Assembly (NCBI GenBank): GCA_947450765.1
Contig: CANFXC010000006.1
Location: forward strand, 1 to 64,000
Length of the DNA: 64,000 bases
DNA from: Comamonadaceae bacterium
Lineage (GTDB): Bacteria; Pseudomonadota; Gammaproteobacteria; Burkholderiales; Burkholderiaceae_C
Reading direction: 5' to 3'
Shown here: positions 29,343 to 39,018 of the stretch, in pieces
Numbering within the stretch: the first letter of the stretch is position 1
Layout of the letters: each line of letters opens with the position of its first letter
Program-made: the position numbers and the translations under genes
The notes under the pieces: model-generated
What the model saw: only the letters and a program-made list of their open reading frames with translations
The model's database searches: none
Told to the model about the DNA's origin: nothing

Positions 29343-30158
29343 ATGAAATTTCTTAAATCAGTTCCACTGATCGCCTCGGCGCTGGTCTTGTCTGGCTTGT
29401 TGGCCTCTGCGGCTTGGGCGCAAAAGTCCGCCATTGAAGCGATCGAAGAGTACCGCGCCATGATGCAAGACGGTAACCCGGCCGAGCTCTTTGAAGCCAA
29501 GGGCGAAGACATCTGGAAGTCACCGCGTGGACCGAAAAAAGTCTCGCTGGCGCAATGTGACTTGGGCAAAGGCCCTGGGGTCGTCAAAGGTGTCTTCGTT
29601 GAACTGCCACGCTATTTCGCCGACACACAGCGCATGCAAGACTTGGAGTCGCGGTTGCTGACTTGCATGGAAACACTGCAGGGCTTCAATGCCGCAGAGA
29701 TCGCCAAGACGCCCTTTGGCAAAGGCGAGCAAGTCAACGTCACCGCATTGGCCACCTGGATCGCTGCTGAGTCGAAGGGGCAGAAATTCAATTTACCGCA
29801 AGCCCATGCCCAGGAAAAAGTGTTCTACGAGGTCGGTAAGCGGCTGTTCTTTCAGCGCGCAGGCGCGCATGACTTTGCCTGCGCTTCCTGTCACGGCGTT
29901 GACGGCAAGCGGATTCGTTTGCAGGACTTGCCGAACCTGACAAAAAATCCGGGTGATGGCATTGGCTTTGCTGCTTGGCCGGCTTACCGCGTTTCCAACG
30001 GCCAGATGTGGGGCATGCAGCAGCGCCTCAACGATTGCTACCGTCAGCAGCGCTTCCCTTACCCCGGTTTTGGCAGTGATGCGACAGTAGCCCTTGGCGT
30101 TTATCTCGGTGTGAATGGCAAGGGCGCTGTCTCTGTGGCACCTGCCCTTAAACGCTGA
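29343..30158 (+). CDS. soxA: Sulfur oxidation c-type cytochrome SoxA
   Basis: 271 aa; single CASCH haem motif, adjacent soxX. Confidence 0.93.
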   Translation: MKFLKSVPLIASALVLSGLLASAAWAQKSAIEAIEEYRAMMQDGNPAELFEAKGEDIWKSPRGPKKVSLAQCDLGKGPGVVKGVFVELPRYFADTQRMQDLESRLLTCMETLQGFNAAEIAKTPFGKGEQVNVTALATWIAAESKGQKFNLPQAHAQEKVFYEVGKRLFFQRAGAHDFACASCHGVDGKRIRLQDLPNLTKNPGDGIGFAAWPAYRVSNGQMWGMQQRLNDCYRQQRFPYPGFGSDATVALGVYLGVNGKGAVSVAPALKR

Positions 30159-30173
30159 TACCGAAAGTCCAAC

Positions 30174-30827
30174 ATGAAGACAAAATACAAAATCACGCTG
30201 TCTCTTTTGGCCGTGGCGGCCATCACGGTAGGTTGTGCATCGTCGCCTAGTTTTGCCGAACTCGACAAGATCACCAGCGACATCGTCAAAGCGTCTTTTC
30301 GAGATGAAGGCATGGTCAAGGCGAGTGTGCTCAATGCCGACGAGACCAACCGCCTGTGCAGCGCCGCCGATGTGGCGGGTCAACCGTTGGACGACAAAAC
30401 AGCGCGTGCCTTGGAAGCTGCTAACTTCAAGATGATCAAGTGGCCCAGCGATGGCAAGTTTCTGGGTGACTGGCAAGAGGGCGAGAAACTCGCTCAGAGC
30501 GGTCGCGGCATGACCTGGACGGACACGGCCGGTGCAGCCAATGGCGGCAATTGCTACAACTGCCACCAGATGAGCAAGGAAGAAATCTCCTTCGGCACCA
30601 TTGGCCCTAGCTTGTATAACTACGGCAAGCTGCGCGGTGTCACCGACCCGGCCAGCCCAGATGTTAGGCCGATGCTCGAATACACCTGGGGCAAGATTTG
30701 GAACTCCAAGGCCTACAACGCTTGCTCCAACATGCCGCGTGCGGGCCATTCCGGCATCTTGACTGAAGGTCAGGTGCGCGACATCGTGGGCTTGTTGCTG
30801 GACCCCAAGTCGCCGGTGAATCAGTAA
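30174..30827 (+). CDS. soxX: Sulfur oxidation c-type cytochrome SoxX
   Basis: Lipobox-like AAITVGCASS; CYNCHQMSKEEISFGTIGPSLYNYGK. Confidence 0.93.
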   Translation: MKTKYKITLSLLAVAAITVGCASSPSFAELDKITSDIVKASFRDEGMVKASVLNADETNRLCSAADVAGQPLDDKTARALEAANFKMIKWPSDGKFLGDWQEGEKLAQSGRGMTWTDTAGAANGGNCYNCHQMSKEEISFGTIGPSLYNYGKLRGVTDPASPDVRPMLEYTWGKIWNSKAYNACSNMPRAGHSGILTEGQVRDIVGLLLDPKSPVNQ

Positions 30828-30854
30828 CTAGTAACGACGCTTCGTTGAACATTC

Positions 30855-30881
30855 AAAGTCCGGACACTTCCGGACTTTTTT
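30855..30881 (+). terminator. Intrinsic terminator/attenuator between soxX and soxB
   Basis: AAAGTCCGGA-CACT-TCCGGACTTTTTT: 10-bp perfect stem followed by U-tract. Confidence 0.85.
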
Positions 30882-30910
30882 CAGGCGATGACTTCATTGA
30901 TTGCGAATTT

Positions 30911-32644
30911 ATGAATTTAACCAAACGCGAGTTGCTTCAGGTCTTGGGTGCGGGCGCTGCCGCTGGCATGGGGCTGGGGACCTACGCTGAGGCTGACGCG
31001 GCCACGGCGTCCAACGCTTTGTATGACTTTCCGAAGTTCGGCCAAGTGTCATTTCTGCACATGACCGATTGCCACGCGCAGCTCAAACCGATTTACTTTC
31101 GCGAACCCAGCATCAACATCGGTCTGGGTGACATGAAGGGCCAGCTGCCGCACTTGGTGGGTGAGTACTTGTTGCAGGCCACCAAGATCAGGCCCGGTAC
31201 GGTTGAGGCCCATGCGCTGACGTTTTTGAATTACGAAAACGCCGCCAAACGCTACGGCAAGGTCGGCGGTTTTGCGCACCTCGCCACGCTGGTCAAGCGC
31301 ATGAAGGCCAGTCGCCCCGGCGCCTTGTTGCTGGACGGCGGTGACACTTGGCAGGGCTCCGGCACCAGCCTCTGGACACAAGGCCAAGACATGGTCGAAG
31401 CGGCCAAGTTGCTGGGTGTCGATGTGATGACCGGGCACTGGGAGTTCACGCTGGGCATGGAGCGCGTCAAAGAAATCATTGACAAAGACTTTGCCGGCAA
31501 GGTCGACTTTGTGGCGCAGAACGTCAGAACCCAAGACTTTGGTGATCCGGTCTTCAAACCCTATGTGATCCGTGAAATCAATGGCGTGCCCTGCGCCATC
31601 ATCGGCCAGGCTTTTCCGTACACGCCGATTGCCAATCCGCGCTACATGATGGCGGACTGGGCCTTTGGCATACAAGACGAAAACATGCAGCTGATGGTCA
31701 ACGAAGCCCGGGCCAAGGGCGCGCAAGTCGTCGTGGTGCTGAGTCACAACGGCATGGACGTTGACCTGAAGATGGCGACCCGCGTCAGCGGCATTGACGC
31801 CATTTTGGGAGGCCACACGCACGACGGCATGCCGGTCGCCAGCATTGTGGCCAACAAAGGCGGCAAGACCATCGTCACCAACGCGGGCTCCAACAGCAAA
31901 TTTCTGGGTGTGTTGGACTTAGAGGTCAAAGACAAAAAGGTGGTGGACTTTCGCTACAAGTTGCTGCCAGTTTTTGCCAACATGCTGCCGGCCGACAAAG
32001 CGATGGACGCATTGATCACCAAGGTTCGCGCGCCTTATGAAGTCAAGCTGGCTGAAAAGCTGGCCGTGACCGAGGGCACGCTTTACCGACGCGGCAATTT
32101 CAATGGCACTGGCGACCAGTTGCTGATCGATGCCTTGATGGATGTGCAGGGCGCTGAAATCGCTTTTTCTCCTGGTTTCCGCTGGGGCACCACGCTGCTG
32201 CCGGGGCAGACCATCACCCGTGAGTGGTTGATGGACATGACCGCGACCACCTATTCCTACGCCACCGTCACAGAAATGACGGGCGAAACCATCAAGACCG
32301 TACTCGAAGATGTTGCTGACAATCTTTTCAACCCTGACCCGTATTACCAGCAGGGCGGCGACATGGTTCGGGTTGGCGGCCTGCAGTACAGCTGCAAACC
32401 GAGCGCAAGCATGGGCCAGCGCATCGACAACATGCAGCTGAACGGCAAAGCCATCGAGGCCGACAAAAAGTACAAAGTCGCCGGCTGGGCGCCTGTGGCC
32501 GAAGAGGCTCGCAGCCAAGGCAACGCAATGGTTTGGGATGTCGTGGAGACTTGGCTCAAAGCCAGCGGCGGCAAGATCGCTCCGCGCCGTTTGAATGCGC
32601 CCCAACTCAGCGGTATTGAGCCCAACCCGGGTTATGTCGGCTGA
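30911..32644 (+). CDS. soxB: Thiosulfohydrolase SoxB
   Basis: MNLTKRELLQVLGAGAAAGMG; FLHMTDCHAQL, GGDTWQGSG, GGHTHDGMP 5'-nucleotidase-family motifs. Confidence 0.95.
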   Translation: MNLTKRELLQVLGAGAAAGMGLGTYAEADAATASNALYDFPKFGQVSFLHMTDCHAQLKPIYFREPSINIGLGDMKGQLPHLVGEYLLQATKIRPGTVEAHALTFLNYENAAKRYGKVGGFAHLATLVKRMKASRPGALLLDGGDTWQGSGTSLWTQGQDMVEAAKLLGVDVMTGHWEFTLGMERVKEIIDKDFAGKVDFVAQNVRTQDFGDPVFKPYVIREINGVPCAIIGQAFPYTPIANPRYMMADWAFGIQDENMQLMVNEARAKGAQVVVVLSHNGMDVDLKMATRVSGIDAILGGHTHDGMPVASIVANKGGKTIVTNAGSNSKFLGVLDLEVKDKKVVDFRYKLLPVFANMLPADKAMDALITKVRAPYEVKLAEKLAVTEGTLYRRGNFNGTGDQLLIDALMDVQGAEIAFSPGFRWGTTLLPGQTITREWLMDMTATTYSYATVTEMTGETIKTVLEDVADNLFNPDPYYQQGGDMVRVGGLQYSCKPSASMGQRIDNMQLNGKAIEADKKYKVAGWAPVAEEARSQGNAMVWDVVETWLKASGGKIAPRRLNAPQLSGIEPNPGYVG

Positions 32645-32774
32645 TTCAATCTTGGCGGCGGTTTGGCTCATGCGCTTTGCCACGGCTCATCCATGCGTTA
32701 GAAAGAATCGAAAAGCTATCGTCAGCCTGATGTTAGCGAGGCGGCACTCAGTCAGTTCTAGAAAGCCCAAACTC

Positions 32775-33119
32775 ATGGTCAAGCGTTCCATTCAAAAAAT
32801 TCAAGCAGGTACAGCTGAGCCCGATGAGGTGTTCGAGTTGGCCGCCGAAGTTTTTCGAGTGATGTCCGCGCCCATGCGGCTGAAAATTATCAGCAGCTTG
32901 TGCCAAGCTGAAAAAAACGTGAGCGAGTTGCTCAGTGAGATCGTCACCACACAGCCGAACATGTCTCAGCACTTGAACACTCTTTATCAAGCCGGGGTTT
33001 TGGGCAAACGCCGCGAAGGCGTGCAAATCTTCTACCGCATCATCGACGAGCGTGTGGCCAAGCTGTGCCGGACGGTTTGTACCCAGATTGCGATGGAAGC
33101 GGACGCTACAAACGGCTAG
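32775..33119 (+). CDS. ArsR family transcriptional regulator, probable sox regulator
   Basis: FRVMSAPMRLKIISSLCQAEKNVSELLSEIVTTQPNMSQHLNTLYQAGVLGKRREGVQIFYRI; Cys43, Cys98 and Cys102. Confidence 0.88.
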   Translation: MVKRSIQKIQAGTAEPDEVFELAAEVFRVMSAPMRLKIISSLCQAEKNVSELLSEIVTTQPNMSQHLNTLYQAGVLGKRREGVQIFYRIIDERVAKLCRTVCTQIAMEADATNG

Positions 33120-33254
33120 TTTGACCTGCCGTGGTCGCTGTCTCGGGCGAAACTGTCAACCTCGTGTCATCGTTCAGTGGCACAATATTGGATGTTTCTG
33201 AAGGCCCTTCCTGCCACAGTCGCATCCGCGAATCGGTCCAGCCGTGCTGCGGAA

Positions 33255-33305
33255 GGTTAATTAACAAGCTTTAACCAGCTAATGTTTCCCAAAGGGAAAC
33301 GGAGG
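33255..33305 (+). ncRNA. sucA-type 5'UTR cis-regulatory RNA (Burkholderiales sucA motif candidate)
   Basis: GGTTAA-N10-TTAACC hairpin, then GTTTCCC-AAA-GGGAAAC hairpin abutting the GGAGG SD of sucA. Confidence 0.6.
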
Positions 33306-33316
33306 TCAGCGTTCTC

Positions 33317-36208
33317 ATGAGTTCCAATCCACAGACACCTGCGTCTGCAGCCGCGTCGGTTTACGCCACATACCAAGACAATACCTATCTCTTCGGCGGC
33401 AATGCGCCTTATGTCGAAGAGATGTACGAGAACTATCTGGCTAATCCCGGGAGTGTGCCTGACAGCTGGCGCGATTATTTCGATGCCCTTCAGCATGTTC
33501 CCGCCGCCGACGGCTCGAACGCCAAAGACGTTCCTCACCAGCCCGTCATCAACGCCTTTGCTGAACGCGCCAAAGCTGGCGGCACCAAAGTCGTCATGGC
33601 CAGCGCAGACGCTGAAATGGGCCGCAAGCGTACTGCGGTTCAGCAATTGATCGCTGCGTACCGCAACGTTGGTCAGCGTTGGGCTGATCTGGATCCGTTG
33701 AAGCGCACCGACCGTCCGTCCATCCCTGAGCTGGACCCTGCTTTCTATGGTTTCAGCGATGCCGACCAAGAAATCGTCTTCGATACCAGCAACACGTTTT
33801 TCGGCAAGAACCGCATGGCCTTGCGCGAACTGCTCAACGCCTTGCGCGAAACCTACTGTGGCACCTTAGGTGCCGAGTACATGTACGCCACCGACCAAGG
33901 TGAAAAGCGCTGGTGGCAGCAAAAATTGGAAAGCATTCGCAGCAAGCCCAACTTCACGGCCGAGAAGAAAACACACATTCTTGAGCGTTTGACGGCGGCT
34001 GAAGGCCTAGAGCGTTTCCTGCACACCAAGTACGTTGGACAAAAACGCTTCTCACTCGAAGGCGGCGAGAGTTTCATTGCGTCAATGGACGAGCTGATTC
34101 AATCTGCCGGCGCCCAAGGGGTGCAAGAAATTGTCATCGGTATGGCTCACCGCGGCCGCTTGAACGTGCTGGTCAACACCATGCGCAAACTGCCTGCAGA
34201 CCTGTTCGCAGAGTTTGACCACACTGCACCCGAAGACCTGCCATCTGGTGACGTGAAATACCATCAGGGCTTCAGCTCTGATGTGAGCACAGCAGGTGGG
34301 CCAGTGCACCTGTCTTTGGCCTTCAACCCATCTCACCTTGAAATCGTCAACCCAGTGGTTGAAGGTTCGGTGCGGGCACGGATGGATCGCCGCGCCGACC
34401 CATTGGGCAAGCAAGTGCTGCCGGTGCTGGTGCACGGCGATGCCGCCTTTGGCGGCCAGGGTGTCAATCAAGAGACGTTTGCATTGGCCCAAACCCGTGG
34501 TTACTTCACGGGTGGCACGGTGCACATCATCATCAACAACCAGATTGGTTTCACCACCTCTGACCCGCGTGACATGCGTTCCAGCGTGTTCTGCACGGAC
34601 ATCGTGAAGATGGTCGAAGCACCGGTTCTGCATGTCAATGGCGATGATCCTGAGGCCGTCGTTCTGGCGACTCAGTTGGCCCTTGAATACCGGCTGACGT
34701 TCCGCAAAGACGTGGTCTTGGACATCGTGTGTTTCCGCAAGTTGGGCCACAACGAGCAAGACACGCCAGCGCTGACGCAGCCGCTGATGTACAAAAAAAT
34801 CGTCGCGCACCCGGGTACCCGCAAGCTGTTTGCCGACAAACTGGCAACGCAAGGCTTGGGCGACACCTTGGGCGATGACATGGTCAAGTCCTACCGCGCT
34901 GCGCTCGACGCGGGCAAGCACATCGGTGAGTCGGTGCTGACCAACTTCAAAACCAAGTACACCGTCGACTGGGCCCCGTTTTTGGGTAAGAAATGGACTG
35001 ATGCAGGTGATACCTCGATTCCTGCGTCTGAGTGGAAACGCTTGGCTGAAAGAATCACGACGATTCCTGAGTCCGTGTCACCGCACCAACTGGTTAAGAA
35101 GGTCTACGACGACCGCGCAGCCATGGGGCGCGGCGACACGCCCGTGGACTGGGGCATGGGTGAGCACATGGCCTTCGCGTCCTTGGTGGCCAGCGGCTAC
35201 CCGGTGCGTTTGTCGGGTGAAGACAGCGGTCGCGGTACGTTCACACACCGTCACGCGGTGATCCACGATCAAAAACGTGAAAAGTGGGATATTGGCAGCT
35301 ACGTTGCTTTGCAAAACGTGGCGGAGAATCAAGCCCCTTTTGTGGTCATCGATTCGATCCTGTCCGAAGAAGCGGTGCTTGGTTTTGAGTATGGTTACGC
35401 GTCGAACGACCCGAACACCATGGTCATCTGGGAAGCCCAGTTCGGCGACTTCGCCAATGGCGCGCAAGTGGTGATCGACCAGTTCATTGCCTCTGGTGAA
35501 GTCAAGTGGGGTCGTGTCAACGGCTTGACACTGATGCTGCCGCACGGCTACGAAGGTCAAGGCCCTGAGCACAGCTCTGCGCGCCTTGAGCGCTTCATGC
35601 AGTTGGCGGCAGACACCAACATGCAGATCGTGCAGCCGACCACGGCGAGCCAGATCTTCCACGTGTTGCGTCGTCAGATGGTGCGTGACCTGCGCAAGCC
35701 GCTGATCATCTTCACGCCTAAGTCCTTGCTGCGCAACAAGGACGCCACGTCACCGGTGTCCGAGTTCACCAAAGGCAGCTTCCAGACCGTGATTCCAGAG
35801 AACAAGGTGCTGAAGGCCGACAAAGTCAAGCGCATCTTGGCTTGCTCCGGCAAGGTCTATTACGACTTGGTGAAAAAGCGCGAAGAGCTGGCCGCCAACG
35901 ACGTCGCCATCTTGCGTGTGGAGCAACTCTATCCGTTCCCGCACAAGGCATTCGCGGCTGAACTCAAGAAGTACCCGAACGCCACGGAACTGGTCTGGAC
36001 GCAAGACGAGCCACAAAACCAAGGCGCCTGGTTCTTCGTGCAGCATTACATCCACGAGAACATGGTGGCCGGTCAAAAGCTCGGCTATTCAGGCCGTGCT
36101 GCTTCCGCTTCGCCCGCGGTGGGTTATTCGCACTTGCACCAAGAGCAGCAAAAAGCGCTGGTCGAAGGCGCCTTCGGCAAGCTCAAAGGCTTTGTCTTGT
36201 CCAAATAA
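33317..36208 (+). CDS. sucA: 2-oxoglutarate dehydrogenase E1 component
   Basis: 963 aa; FGGNAPYVEEMYENYLANPGSVPDSWRDYF; E1 TPP motifs. Confidence 0.97.
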   Translation: MSSNPQTPASAAASVYATYQDNTYLFGGNAPYVEEMYENYLANPGSVPDSWRDYFDALQHVPAADGSNAKDVPHQPVINAFAERAKAGGTKVVMASADAEMGRKRTAVQQLIAAYRNVGQRWADLDPLKRTDRPSIPELDPAFYGFSDADQEIVFDTSNTFFGKNRMALRELLNALRETYCGTLGAEYMYATDQGEKRWWQQKLESIRSKPNFTAEKKTHILERLTAAEGLERFLHTKYVGQKRFSLEGGESFIASMDELIQSAGAQGVQEIVIGMAHRGRLNVLVNTMRKLPADLFAEFDHTAPEDLPSGDVKYHQGFSSDVSTAGGPVHLSLAFNPSHLEIVNPVVEGSVRARMDRRADPLGKQVLPVLVHGDAAFGGQGVNQETFALAQTRGYFTGGTVHIIINNQIGFTTSDPRDMRSSVFCTDIVKMVEAPVLHVNGDDPEAVVLATQLALEYRLTFRKDVVLDIVCFRKLGHNEQDTPALTQPLMYKKIVAHPGTRKLFADKLATQGLGDTLGDDMVKSYRAALDAGKHIGESVLTNFKTKYTVDWAPFLGKKWTDAGDTSIPASEWKRLAERITTIPESVSPHQLVKKVYDDRAAMGRGDTPVDWGMGEHMAFASLVASGYPVRLSGEDSGRGTFTHRHAVIHDQKREKWDIGSYVALQNVAENQAPFVVIDSILSEEAVLGFEYGYASNDPNTMVIWEAQFGDFANGAQVVIDQFIASGEVKWGRVNGLTLMLPHGYEGQGPEHSSARLERFMQLAADTNMQIVQPTTASQIFHVLRRQMVRDLRKPLIIFTPKSLLRNKDATSPVSEFTKGSFQTVIPENKVLKADKVKRILACSGKVYYDLVKKREELAANDVAILRVEQLYPFPHKAFAAELKKYPNATELVWTQDEPQNQGAWFFVQHYIHENMVAGQKLGYSGRAASASPAVGYSHLHQEQQKALVEGAFGKLKGFVLSK

Positions 36209-36267
36209 GCTGTCCCCGCAAAAGCTCACTCGCACCTCATTCAGAATCAATTCCCGAAAGATCAAAA

Positions 36268-37521
36268 ATGGCTATCGTTGAAGTCAAAGTTCCGCAGCTG
36301 TCCGAATCCGTGGCTGAGGCCACCATGCTGGTGTGGAAAAAGAAAGTCGGCGACGTTGTCGCTGCAGATGAAATCCTGATCGAAATCGAGACCGACAAAG
36401 TCGTTCTTGAAGTGCCAGCACCTTCTGCTGGTGTTCTGTCAGAGATCTTGATCGGCGACGGCGCTACCGTGCTGGCTGAGCAGTTGATTGCCCGCATTGA
36501 CACCGATGGCAAGGTCGCTGCTGCTGCGCCAGCCGCAGCTTCCGCACCAGCTGCTGCCGCTGCACCTGCTGTCGCTGTTGTCGCCGCTCCGGCGTCCAAC
36601 AGCATGGCCGGCGTGGCCATGCCAGCCGCAGCCAAGCTGATGGCGGACAACAGTCTGGCTGCTGGCTCTGTTTCCGGCACTGGCAAAGATGGTCGCGTCA
36701 CCAAGGGTGATGTGTTGTCTGCCGTTGCCGGCGGCGTCAAGCCCGCTGCCGCCGTGATTCCGACTGGCGCGCCTAAGTCGTCGCTGCCGCAAGTGGCTAC
36801 ACCGGCTGCCAGCTTGGGCGACCGCCCTGAACAACGCGTGCCGATGAGCCGTTTGCGCGCCCGCGTCGCCGAGCGCTTGTTGCAGTCGCAATCGACCAAC
36901 GCCATTCTCACGACCTTCAACGAAATCAACATGGCTCCGGTCATGGAGATGCGCAAGAAGTTCCAGGAAAAGTTTGAAAAAGAGCATGGCATCAAGCTCG
37001 GCTTCATGAGCTTCTTCGTCAAGGCTGCAGTGCACGCTTTGAAGAAGTACCCAGTCCTGAATGCGTCTGTCGATGGCAATGACATCGTCTACCACGGCTA
37101 CTTTGACATCGGTATCGCGGTCGGTTCCCCACGTGGTTTGGTCGTGCCTATCTTGCGCAATGCAGACCAAATGAGCTTCGCTGACATCGAGAAGAAAATT
37201 GCCGAATACGGTGCCAAGGCACGTGACGGCAAGCTCGGCATCGAAGAGATGACCGGCGGCACCTTCTCCATCAGCAATGGCGGTACCTTCGGTTCCATGT
37301 TGTCGACGCCGATCATCAACCCACCCCAGTCGGCTATTTTGGGCGTGCACGCGACCAAAGACCGAGCCGTGGTTGAGAACGGCCAGATCGTTGTTCGCCC
37401 GATGAACTACTTCGCCATGTCTTACGACCACCGCATCATCGACGGCCGCGAAGCCGTGTTGGGCCTGGTCGCGATGAAAGAAGCGATGGAAGATCCAGCA
37501 CGTTTGCTGTTTGACATCTAA
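36268..37521 (+). CDS. sucB: Dihydrolipoamide succinyltransferase (E2)
   Basis: Lipoyl domain EIETDKVVLEVPAPSAG; Ala/Pro linker; SYDHRIIDGREAV catalytic motif. Confidence 0.97.
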   Translation: MAIVEVKVPQLSESVAEATMLVWKKKVGDVVAADEILIEIETDKVVLEVPAPSAGVLSEILIGDGATVLAEQLIARIDTDGKVAAAAPAAASAPAAAAAPAVAVVAAPASNSMAGVAMPAAAKLMADNSLAAGSVSGTGKDGRVTKGDVLSAVAGGVKPAAAVIPTGAPKSSLPQVATPAASLGDRPEQRVPMSRLRARVAERLLQSQSTNAILTTFNEINMAPVMEMRKKFQEKFEKEHGIKLGFMSFFVKAAVHALKKYPVLNASVDGNDIVYHGYFDIGIAVGSPRGLVVPILRNADQMSFADIEKKIAEYGAKARDGKLGIEEMTGGTFSISNGGTFGSMLSTPIINPPQSAILGVHATKDRAVVENGQIVVRPMNYFAMSYDHRIIDGREAVLGLVAMKEAMEDPARLLFDI

Positions 37522-37525
37522 AAAA

Positions 37526-37572
37526 TTGTGGGACAGACCAAGAAATGCGAAGCATTTTTGCTCTGTCCCCAA
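37526..37572. repeat. REP-like palindromic element between sucB and lpdA
   Basis: TTG(T)GGGACAGA...TCTGTCCCCAA outer stem with AAATGC-GAA-GCATTT inner stem. Confidence 0.65.
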
Positions 37573-37588
37573 CTGACTAAGGAAAATA

Positions 37589-39016
37589 ATGTCCAAAAAT
37601 TTTGACGTGATCGTTATCGGTGGCGGTCCTGGCGGTTACATCGCTGCGATTCGCGCAGCGCAGCTGGGCTTCAATGTGGCCTGTATCGACGAGTGGAAAA
37701 ACGCCAAGGGCGGCCCGGCTTTAGGCGGTACTTGTACCAACGTTGGTTGCATTCCTTCAAAGGCGCTGCTGCAGTCTTCAGAGCACTTTGAGCAAGCGGG
37801 TCATCATTTTGCTGACCACGGCATCAACGTTTCTGGCTTGAGCCTCGACGTTGCCAAAATGGTGGCCCGCAAGGACACCGTGGTGAAGCAAAACAACGAC
37901 GGCATCGTCTACCTGTTCAAAAAGAACAAGGTCACTTTTTTCCATGGCCGCGGCTCTTTTGTCGCAGCCAAAGATGGCTTGTACGACATCAAAGTGGCAG
38001 GCACGGCTGAAGAAATCATCTCTGGCAAGCACGTGGTCATTGCTACAGGCTCTAACGCACGCGCTTTGCCGGGCACACCGTTTGACGAGGTCAACATCCT
38101 CTCCAACGATGGCGCTTTGCGCATCGGTGCAGTGCCGAAAAAACTCGGCCTGATTGGTTCGGGCGTGATCGGCTTGGAGATGGGTTCAGTCTGGCGCCGT
38201 CTGGGTGCTGAAGTGACCGTACTCGAAGGCCTGCCGACGTTCCTCGGCGCGGTCGACCAGCAGATTGCCAAGGAAGCCCACAAGGCCTTCGTCAAGCAAG
38301 GTTTGAAGATCGAACTCGGCGTCAAAGTCGGCGAGATCAAGTCGGGTAAAAAAGGCGTCTCAGTCGCCTACACCAACGCCAAGGGTGACGCGGTGTCAAT
38401 CGACGTCGACAAACTCATCATCTCGATCGGCCGCGTGGCCAACACCATCGGTCTTGCCGCTGATGTCGTTGGCTTGTCGCTCGACGAGCGCGGCGCGATC
38501 GTCGTCGACGGCGACTGCAAAACCAACCTGCCCAACGTCTGGGCGGTGGGTGATGTGGTGCGCGGCCCGATGCTCGCACACAAGGCAGAAGAAGAGGGCG
38601 TTGCCGTGGCGGAGCGCATCGCTGGCCAACACGGCCATGTCAACTTCAACACCATCCCTTGGGTCATCTACACCAACCCTGAAATCGCTTGGGTCGGTCA
38701 AACTGAAGAGCAGCTCAAGGCTGCAGGTCGCGCATACAAGGCCGGTACATTCCCGTTCATGGCGAATGGTCGAGCGCGCGCTTTGGGTGACACCACCGGC
38801 ATGGTCAAAATGCTCGCAGACGCGGTCACTGATGAAATTCTTGGCGTACACATCGTCGGCCCCATGGCCAGCGAATTGATCGCCGAGTGTGTGGTGGCGA
38901 TGGAGTTTCGCGCCAGCAGTGAAGACATTGCCCGGATTTGTCACGCACATCCGTCGCTCAGCGAAGCTACCAAGGAAGCGGCTTTGGCGGTTGACAAACG
39001 CACGCTCAATTTCTGA
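37589..39016 (+). CDS. lpdA: Dihydrolipoyl dehydrogenase (E3)
   Basis: 475 aa; [33 protein letters not shown]. Confidence 0.97.
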   Translation: MSKNFDVIVIGGGPGGYIAAIRAAQLGFNVACIDEWKNAKGGPALGGTCTNVGCIPSKALLQSSEHFEQAGHHFADHGINVSGLSLDVAKMVARKDTVVKQNNDGIVYLFKKNKVTFFHGRGSFVAAKDGLYDIKVAGTAEEIISGKHVVIATGSNARALPGTPFDEVNILSNDGALRIGAVPKKLGLIGSGVIGLEMGSVWRRLGAEVTVLEGLPTFLGAVDQQIAKEAHKAFVKQGLKIELGVKVGEIKSGKKGVSVAYTNAKGDAVSIDVDKLIISIGRVANTIGLAADVVGLSLDERGAIVVDGDCKTNLPNVWAVGDVVRGPMLAHKAEEEGVAVAERIAGQHGHVNFNTIPWVIYTNPEIAWVGQTEEQLKAAGRAYKAGTFPFMANGRARALGDTTGMVKMLADAVTDEILGVHIVGPMASELIAECVVAMEFRASSEDIARICHAHPSLSEATKEAALAVDKRTLNF

Positions 39017-39018
39017 GC

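Noticed and set aside
29343-30158. Possible loss of function in SoxA because only one CxxCH is present
   Set aside because: Mono-haem SoxA variants are known; the retained CASCH and the rest of the sequence are consistent with a functional protein.
29793-30749. 318-aa minus-strand ORF antisense to soxA/soxX
   Set aside because: Spans two well-defined sense genes with haem motifs; no coding signature.
34082-34921. 279-aa minus-strand ORF antisense to sucA
   Set aside because: Shadow ORF within an unambiguous E1 gene.
36439-37596. 385-aa minus-strand ORF antisense to sucB
   Set aside because: Shadow of sucB codons (Ala/Pro linker read in reverse); no recognisable domain or RBS.
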